Shown here: positions 35,676 through 40,185 of the stretch, one piece after another
Layout: each line of letters opens with the position of its first letter
Numbering within the stretch: the first letter of the stretch is position 1
Assembly (NCBI GenBank): GCA_900320955.1
Contig: ONUN01000023.1
Span: 1 to 40,185, forward strand
Source: an uncultured Methanobrevibacter sp.
GTDB lineage: Archaea > Methanobacteriota > Methanobacteria > Methanobacteriales > Methanobacteriaceae
Direction: 5' to 3'
DNA: 40,185 bases
Made by a program: the position numbers and the translations under genes
The notes under the pieces: model-generated
Databases searched by the model: none
Told to the model about the DNA's origin: nothing
The model's input: only the letters and a program-made list of their open reading frames with translations

Positions 35676-36948
35676 TTATCATCTTTAATAGTCCAGCAGC
35701 CATCTCATCAACAGAAAACTCTTTTGAAGAATTATTTTTTATTGCCTTTAGATATTCATCCAGATTGTCATTTTTTATTGAACTTTTAACCTTGTCAAGA
35801 ATTATCTGATTTTTCAATGCATTCATTTCCTTATCTGTGGGCAGATTTTTTTGCAATATTTTTACCTTGCTTTTATTTTTTATATTTTCAAATAAAACTG
35901 AATCCCTGGAAGTGACTAGAGTGAATGCGAAACCTGCGTTTCCCGCTCTGGCAGTTCTTCCAATTCTGTGAATATAATCATCAAAATTTTGAGGAACATC
36001 ATAATTGACAATGACATCAAGATTAGATATGTCCAATCCTCTTGCCGCCACATCCGTTGCAGCCAGATACTGGACATTGCCATTTCTGAATCTGTTCATT
36101 ACCTTATCACGCATCTTTTGTGTCATGTCCCCATGAAGTGCATCAGAGGAATACCCATTCTTTTTTAAATTTTTAAATACAAAATCAACGCCTTTTTTAG
36201 TATTGCAGAAAATCAATGCTGATTTGACGTCATAAACTTCCAATAGCCTGCACAAATCCTTGAATTTATATTTCGGATTTGTCTTGAATGAAAATTGGGT
36301 GATTTTTGGAGTGGTGTTTTTATTGGATTTTATTTTGATAAATTCTGGATTTTTCTGATAGTTTTTAGCGATTTTTTTAATTTCGGAAGGTATTGTAGCT
36401 GAGAAAAGCAAAGTTTGCCTTTGATGAGGAGTATTCTTTAGAATTGTTTCAATATCATCCCGAAAGCCCATGTCAAGCATTTCATCCGCCTCATCCAGAA
36501 CAACACTTTCAATACCGATCAAATCAAGGTTGCCTTTTTGAATATGGTCAATAACACGTCCCGGTGTTCCAACAACAACATGGACCCCTTTTTTAAGGAC
36601 TCTTGTCTGTTTTCCAATAGGCTGGCCACCATAAACCGCAAGAACTTTAAATTTTTTAATGTATTTCGCAAGTTTTTCAATTTCGCCAGCTACCTGAATG
36701 CATAACTCCCTTGTTGGACACAATATGATGGCCTGTGGAGATTTATCTGCTATAAAAATCTTTTGAAGAATTGGAATTGAAAATGCAAGGGTTTTTCCGC
36801 TTCCAGTTTGTGCCTGGGCAGTAATATCTCTTCCTTTTAATCCGAGAGGAATTGCCTTTTTTTGAATAGGAGTTGTATTTTTAAAACCCATTTCACTAAC
36901 GGCTTTTTTAATTTCATCCAGAATATCAAAATCATTAAATTTCATCAT
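35665..36948 (-). CDS. DEAD-box RNA helicase
   Basis: 427 residues. All motifs are present in order: Q-motif NTTPIQKKAIP, I AQTGSGKT, Ia PTRELCIQ, Ib TPGR, II DEAD, III SAT, IV IFCNTKKG, V TDVAARGLD, VI HRIGRTARAG. The C-terminal extension is short (about 60 residues), without the RNA-binding domain of long DeaD/DbpA proteins. Likely role: unwinding RNA during ribosome assembly or at low temperature. An ATG one codon downstream (36945) is equally possible as start. Confidence 0.95.
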   Translation of the reverse strand: MMKFNDFDILDEIKKAVSEMGFKNTTPIQKKAIPLGLKGRDITAQAQTGSGKTLAFSIPILQKIFIADKSPQAIILCPTRELCIQVAGEIEKLAKYIKKFKVLAVYGGQPIGKQTRVLKKGVHVVVGTPGRVIDHIQKGNLDLIGIESVVLDEADEMLDMGFRDDIETILKNTPHQRQTLLFSATIPSEIKKIAKNYQKNPEFIKIKSNKNTTPKITQFSFKTNPKYKFKDLCRLLEVYDVKSALIFCNTKKGVDFVFKNLKKNGYSSDALHGDMTQKMRDKVMNRFRNGNVQYLAATDVAARGLDISNLDVIVNYDVPQNFDDYIHRIGRTARAGNAGFAFTLVTSRDSVLFENIKNKSKVKILQKNLPTDKEMNALKNQIILDKVKSSIKNDNLDEYLKAIKNNSSKEFSVDEMAAGLLKMIREN

Positions 36949-36973
36949 TATTAATATTTAAAAAAACAGTTAT

Positions 36974-37834
36974 TTATATTAACTTAGTCTGATATGAATT
37001 TTGAGGAAAATCCTGCAGATACTCAAATATTTCATTGGGAGTATTTAAAATATTGTTTTCGGAAGTTCTCCTTTCAAATAATCTCATTAACTTATCGCTG
37101 TTTGGAGATGGAATTGAATAGCTGTCGGCATATTCTTTGATATACCTCTCCTTGAGACCTGGAAAATTCTCATCCAGCTTTTCATAAAAATATTGCCTGT
37201 TGCCTTTCCTTAATGTCAAGCCCATTCCAAAGCACAGTATTCCCTTTACGTCGGCTTCAATACAGGAATCCAAAAGAAAATTAATGTTTTCTTCATTATC
37301 GTTGATATATGGCAAAATTGGGCATAGCCAAACAACCGTTGGAATTTCCTCATCCCTTAAGATTTCAAGCACCTCAATGCGTCTTGAAGTATTGCAGACG
37401 TTTGGCTCCAAAAGAGAGCATAAATCATCGTCAGAAGTTGTCAATGTCATCTGAACAACAGCTTTTGATTTGGAATTGATCTTTTTAAGCAAATCCAAGT
37501 CTCTTAAAATCAAGTCAGACTTTGTAATGCATGTAAATCCAAATCCGTATTTATAAATCAGTTCAAGCGAACGCCTAAGATACTTCAAATGCTTTTCTAA
37601 TGGAACATAAGGGTCTGTCATTGCCCCTGTTCCAATCATTGCCTTTGGCCTTTTAATCAATTCTTTTTTAAGCAATTCCAATGCATTTTCCTTTACTTCA
37701 ATGTCTTCAAACTTATGATCCATACCATATACTTCACTTCTAGAGTCGCAGTATATGCATCCATGAGTGCAGCCCCTATAAAGGTTCATACCATTATTTT
37801 TTGAAAGAATGCTTTTTGATGAAACATAGTGCAT
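36974..37834 (-). CDS. SPL-like radical SAM protein
   Basis: 286 residues from the ATG at 37832-37834. The open frame extends another 300 nt, but that part lies antisense to the next gene and is not protein-like. NLYRGCTHGCIYCDSRSEVYG holds the radical-SAM CX3CX2C cluster motif in the form seen in spore-photoproduct-lyase-related proteins (Rv2578c type). GTGAMTDPYVPLEK and ITKSDLILRDLDLL are typical. The reaction is unknown. A TATA-like AAATATTTAAA (37855-37865) is centred 26 bp before the ATG and no ribosome site is present, so the mRNA is probably leaderless. Confidence 0.88.
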   Translation of the reverse strand: MHYVSSKSILSKNNGMNLYRGCTHGCIYCDSRSEVYGMDHKFEDIEVKENALELLKKELIKRPKAMIGTGAMTDPYVPLEKHLKYLRRSLELIYKYGFGFTCITKSDLILRDLDLLKKINSKSKAVVQMTLTTSDDDLCSLLEPNVCNTSRRIEVLEILRDEEIPTVVWLCPILPYINDNEENINFLLDSCIEADVKGILCFGMGLTLRKGNRQYFYEKLDENFPGLKERYIKEYADSYSIPSPNSDKLMRLFERRTSENNILNTPNEIFEYLQDFPQNSYQTKLI

Positions 37835-37854
37835 GAAAATATTTTTGGATAAAA

Positions 37855-37865
37855 AAATATTTAAA
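37855..37865 (-). promoter_or_regulatory. TATA box of the radical SAM gene
   Basis: Read on the minus strand it is TTTAAATATTT, centred 26 bp upstream of the ATG at 37834. This is the distance at which archaeal transcription starts, so the transcript would begin at or next to the start codon. The GC-rich patch at 37866-37884 lies just upstream, where BRE and regulators bind. Confidence 0.5.
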
Positions 37866-37921
37866 GCATGCCCGAGAGCGGCTGTAAAGTAATAAGTATT
37901 AGGAAAACATAAAATAAAATC

Positions 37922-38614
37922 ATGCAACAAAAAAACATTACAGGATATGGAAAAGAATATGAAATTAAAAACCATCCTGACATAAAAGGCGTTCAAATAA
38001 TTGAAGGTAAAAACAATTTCCCCATTAGTTGGCTCAACCAACAGGGATATTGCGAATATCAGATATATCTCGAATACATGAAAGGTATAGAAACTGCACC
38101 TACAAAGGCAATGACCCATGGAAGCGAAATCCACAACCAGCTTGAAAACATATTCAAGCAGGATGCAACACCTGCAACATTTGAAGAAGTGATTGAAACA
38201 TCCAAAAGCGAAGCAAGCATGTCCCGAGAATGCTTTGTAATTTCACCAAGCTACGGAATAAGAGGATACATCGATGAAATCTGGATGACACCGGAAGAAA
38301 TTGTGATAATTGATGACAAACCCGGCAGAACACCATATCACTCAACAATGAATCAGGTAAGAGCATACTGTTTAGCATTCAAGAATATGACAAACGATTC
38401 AAGGATGATTAAAGGAGCATTAAGAGAACGTGGAACAAACAACCTCTTTTGGATTGAAATATTTACTCCCGAAATTGAAAAGGAAATTGAATTTACAATC
38501 AATAGAATGCAAGGATTATTGAGCGGTTCAAAACCGTTTATTCCAACTAAAAATCCAAACAAATGCAGGTCCTGCAGATACAAAAGGTATTGCGAACACT
38601 ACAAAAAAGGATAG
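37922..38614 (+). CDS. Cas4-like PD-(D/E)XK nuclease with Fe-S cysteines
   Basis: 230 residues. Residues 115-120 (GYIDEI) with Asp118, then Asp131-Asp-Lys133, form the PD-(D/E)XK core; Gln145 and Tyr149 give the QxxxY motif of the Cas4/RecB group; His66 and His71 lie in a THGSEIH helix. Cys44 with Cys215, Cys218 and Cys224 (CX2CX5C) match the Cas4/AddB iron-sulfur cluster. It is therefore probably an active DNA nuclease. No CRISPR repeats, cas1 or cas2 are in the window. The next gene starts 2 bp after the stop. Role: repair or recombination is more likely than spacer acquisition. Confidence 0.85.
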   Translation: MQQKNITGYGKEYEIKNHPDIKGVQIIEGKNNFPISWLNQQGYCEYQIYLEYMKGIETAPTKAMTHGSEIHNQLENIFKQDATPATFEEVIETSKSEASMSRECFVISPSYGIRGYIDEIWMTPEEIVIIDDKPGRTPYHSTMNQVRAYCLAFKNMTNDSRMIKGALRERGTNNLFWIEIFTPEIEKEIEFTINRMQGLLSGSKPFIPTKNPNKCRSCRYKRYCEHYKKG

Positions 38615-38616
38615 AT

Positions 38617-39084
38617 ATGAACAAACAAAAAATTTCCCTGATATTTTTAATAATATTCATTTTAGGCATTTCACTGACAATAGCCAACTCCCTAATGAAT
38701 GATACCAATACAATCGAAAACAAAACGGGAACACTTGCAATTGCAAACAAGACAGTAAACTACGAAAATGCAGGCAAATGCGTTGAAGTGATAGACGGCA
38801 ACACCATACAGGTTTACGGCGTTGGAAAGGTTCAGCTGGCCCAAGTGAAAACCCCTCAAAAAAATGAATCAGGGTTTAGCGATGCAAAGAAATTTGTTGA
38901 AGACAAATGCCTTGGAAAAACAGTATATCTGGATATAGACAATGCACAACCTAAAGACAAATACGAAAGAACCCTAGCTATCGTATACACTGATTCGGAA
39001 GACATCAACAAGGCATTGATTGAAAATAAGCTGGCTGAAATATCATATTTCGAGCCAAGTGAATTTAAAAAGGGAGAAATATGA
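38617..39084 (+). CDS. Membrane-anchored SNase-like domain protein lacking catalytic residues
   Basis: 155 residues from the ATG at 38617, which has AAGGATAG upstream; the longer frame from 38563 runs inside the previous gene. Residues 5-25 are a membrane anchor or signal. The rest follows the staphylococcal-nuclease fold: EVIDGNTIQVYGVGKVQLAQ, VKTPQ, LGKTVYLDID, KDKYERTLAIVY and INKALIENKLAE. Against the classic enzyme the calcium and catalytic positions Asp21, Arg35, Asp40 and Glu43 read Asn, Gln, Lys and Gln; only the Arg87 position is kept. So it is probably a binding protein outside the membrane, not a nuclease. Confidence 0.8.
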   Translation: MNKQKISLIFLIIFILGISLTIANSLMNDTNTIENKTGTLAIANKTVNYENAGKCVEVIDGNTIQVYGVGKVQLAQVKTPQKNESGFSDAKKFVEDKCLGKTVYLDIDNAQPKDKYERTLAIVYTDSEDINKALIENKLAEISYFEPSEFKKGEI

Positions 39085-39096
39085 GTTAAACAACTC
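39083..39096. terminator. Short hairpin between convergent genes
   Basis: GAGTT (39083-39087) and AACTC (39092-39096) pair perfectly around a 4-nt loop. Both stop codons (39082-39084 and 39086-39088) fall within or next to it. The stem is short and weak. Confidence 0.3.
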
Positions 39097-39724
39097 TATT
39101 TAAACCCAAATATATTTTATTTTTATTATAAACTTTTTCTAAAATTTCATTCCACTCTTCAGTAGTGATTCGACCCTTTTTTGGAATCAAATTGTCCAGT
39201 GAAGATTCATTTATGTTTAAGATATCTGCAAGAACATAAGATAAAGTTTTACCGGTTAACGATAAGTCATAAGGATCATAGCCAGTTACTGCCAAAACCC
39301 ATAATTTTTCACGGGTTAAAGTTTTATATTCCTTTTTAAGTGAATCAAACCAGCTGACAATCCTATTGCCATCACAGCCAATTCCATTACCAATGGAGAT
39401 ATAATAATCTTCACCTGTGAACTCGACAGACGCAATAGCATTTTCAATCTTGGATTTGAGTTCCGGAGAATCGAGACTCAAATCAAATTCATTATTGATT
39501 ATAAAATCAGAAACATAATTTTCTATTTCTTTGTTGTTTTTAAAAAATCCGATAGGTTCCAGCCTATCAGAATCAATATCACACAAATCATAGATTAAAT
39601 CTTCATCGACATCACAGATTTCATATCCTTCAAGTTTATGTGACTTGTATTCCTTAAAATCAATGCAGTAATTTTCCAAATCTTCTTTATTTAAATACCA
39701 CAAAACCTGGACTTTCTTAATCAT
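39086..39724 (-). CDS. Unknown acidic soluble protein
   Basis: 212 residues, no signal or membrane helix, rich in Asp, Glu, Asn and Ile. I do not recognise the family. A segment in the middle, YYISIGNGIGCDGNRIVSWF (about 118-137), is Gly-rich and might be a loop of a binding site. The C-terminal part has RITTEEWNEILEKV, which looks helical. TTTGATAAG before the ATG is a weak ribosome site. It is the downstream gene of the RDD protein (29 bp gap) on the same strand. Confidence 0.75.
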   Translation of the reverse strand: MIKKVQVLWYLNKEDLENYCIDFKEYKSHKLEGYEICDVDEDLIYDLCDIDSDRLEPIGFFKNNKEIENYVSDFIINNEFDLSLDSPELKSKIENAIASVEFTGEDYYISIGNGIGCDGNRIVSWFDSLKKEYKTLTREKLWVLAVTGYDPYDLSLTGKTLSYVLADILNINESSLDNLIPKKGRITTEEWNEILEKVYNKNKIYLGLNRVV

Positions 39725-39753
39725 CTTATCAAATAAAAAATAAAGTATAGAGC

Positions 39754-40161
39754 TTATCTAAGCTCATCAATCACAATAGTTTTTGTAATGCTTCCAAGGA
39801 ATCTATTATTCTTAGCACCTAACAATTTACCGATAAGCCAATCAAAAATGATTGGAACCCAATAAATTTTAGATAAATTACGAACAATAGCCTGAGCCCA
39901 ATTTATCTTTGCACCATTTCTTGATCGGACTTCCAAATACATTAAAGCCTTACCGACAGTAGCGCCTTTGGATTTTTCCAGTAATATGAAATATACCAGA
40001 ATTATAACAGGCAATACTATTGGGAAAAACTGATAAACTGCAAATGTATCATATGGATTCATTAAGAAATAACATAAATATGATATAATCCACATGAATG
40101 CGGAAACAACAAAAAAATCAAGAATATATGCAATCACTCTTCTTGTAAATATACTTGCCAT
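39754..40161 (-). CDS. RDD family membrane protein
   Basis: 135 residues with three likely membrane helices (about 8-32, 42-62 and a weaker one near 95-112). The start ASIFTRRVIAYILDFFVVSA carries the Arg...Asp pair that names the RDD family, and KSKGATVGKALMYLEVRS is the conserved central loop. Members are of poorly known function; some have been linked to ion or solute exchange and stress. A GAGGTGTTTAA ribosome site precedes the ATG. Nothing else fits in the last 24 bases of the window. Confidence 0.88.
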   Translation of the reverse strand: MASIFTRRVIAYILDFFVVSAFMWIISYLCYFLMNPYDTFAVYQFFPIVLPVIILVYFILLEKSKGATVGKALMYLEVRSRNGAKINWAQAIVRNLSKIYWVPIIFDWLIGKLLGAKNNRFLGSITKTIVIDELR

Positions 40162-40185
40162 TTAAACACCTCAACAAACTCTTGG

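Noticed and set aside
37835-38134. 100-codon N-terminal extension of the radical SAM protein
   Set aside because: It is antisense to the Cas4-like gene, rich in Phe and Cys in a way typical of antisense reading, and a good leaderless promoter fits the ATG at 37834.
38563-38616. Longer start of the SNase-like protein inside the Cas4-like gene
   Set aside because: The added residues are basic and unlike a signal peptide; the ATG at 38617 has a ribosome site and places the membrane helix at the N-terminus.
37835-39100. A CRISPR locus next to the Cas4-like gene
   Set aside because: No regularly spaced direct repeats and no cas1 or cas2 in the window.

Overview
The window looks like a chromosomal segment of a low-GC methanogenic archaeon of the order Methanobacteriales, most likely Methanobrevibacter or a close relative. 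The evidence is archaeal SRP19, an archaeal RecJ-like DHH phosphoesterase, an MnmC-like methyltransferase without the oxidase half, archaeal-style ribosome binding sites (GGTGA, GGAG), very AT-rich intergenic DNA, and a large secreted Ig-like repeat protein of the adhesin-like type common in this order. The genus is an inference; no rRNA or tRNA gene was seen.

Layout. 1-740: the 5' part of a TnpB gene running off the left edge, and a strong hairpin in front of it. 743-3843: an MnmC-like methyltransferase converging on a secreted Ig-like protein; their 3' ends overlap inside a perfect palindrome. 4230-9021 (minus): a tightly packed run of two small unknown proteins, purC, purS, purQ, cobA and glmS. 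9102-13785: a small membrane protein, a sodium:neurotransmitter-symporter family transporter, an LPG-synthase-like membrane protein and a GT-C type membrane glycosyltransferase. 14010-26642: a surface-glycan island. On the minus strand it has a DUF4422 protein, WecB, a GT2 and a GT8. On the plus strand it has a Wzx-type flippase, LicD, a SAM methyltransferase and a LicC-like nucleotidyltransferase. Next come decayed genes (a polysaccharide-locus protein, the C-terminal half of GalU and a second flippase copy) around an FkbM methyltransferase that itself seems frameshifted at its 5' end. 27112-29645: a beta-helix-like surface protein and two coupled flavoproteins. 30177-33112: hemD translationally coupled to a GT2 and UDP-galactopyranose mutase. 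33121-40161: information processing and unknowns (SRP19, RecJ-like, a winged-helix regulator, a DEAD-box helicase, an SPL-like radical SAM protein, a Cas4-like nuclease without CRISPR, a membrane-anchored SNase-fold protein lacking its catalytic residues, an unknown protein and an RDD membrane protein).

How the genes fit together. GlmS feeds amino-sugar synthesis, WecB makes UDP-ManNAc, Glf makes UDP-galactofuranose, and LicC, LicD and the methyltransferase could make and attach a phospho-aminoalcohol-like group. The glycosyltransferases assemble units and the Wzx protein moves them across the membrane. cobA and hemD, two neighbouring steps of tetrapyrrole synthesis, lie on opposite sides of the glycan island.

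Most notable: (i) all five convergent gene pairs carry an inverted repeat overlapping at least one stop codon, and in one the palindrome gives both proteins the same Gly-Asn-Tyr near the C-terminus; (ii) the licD-methyltransferase-licC module in an archaeon; (iii) a solitary Cas4-like nuclease coupled to a catalytically dead SNase-like protein; (iv) a cluster of freshly decayed glycan genes.
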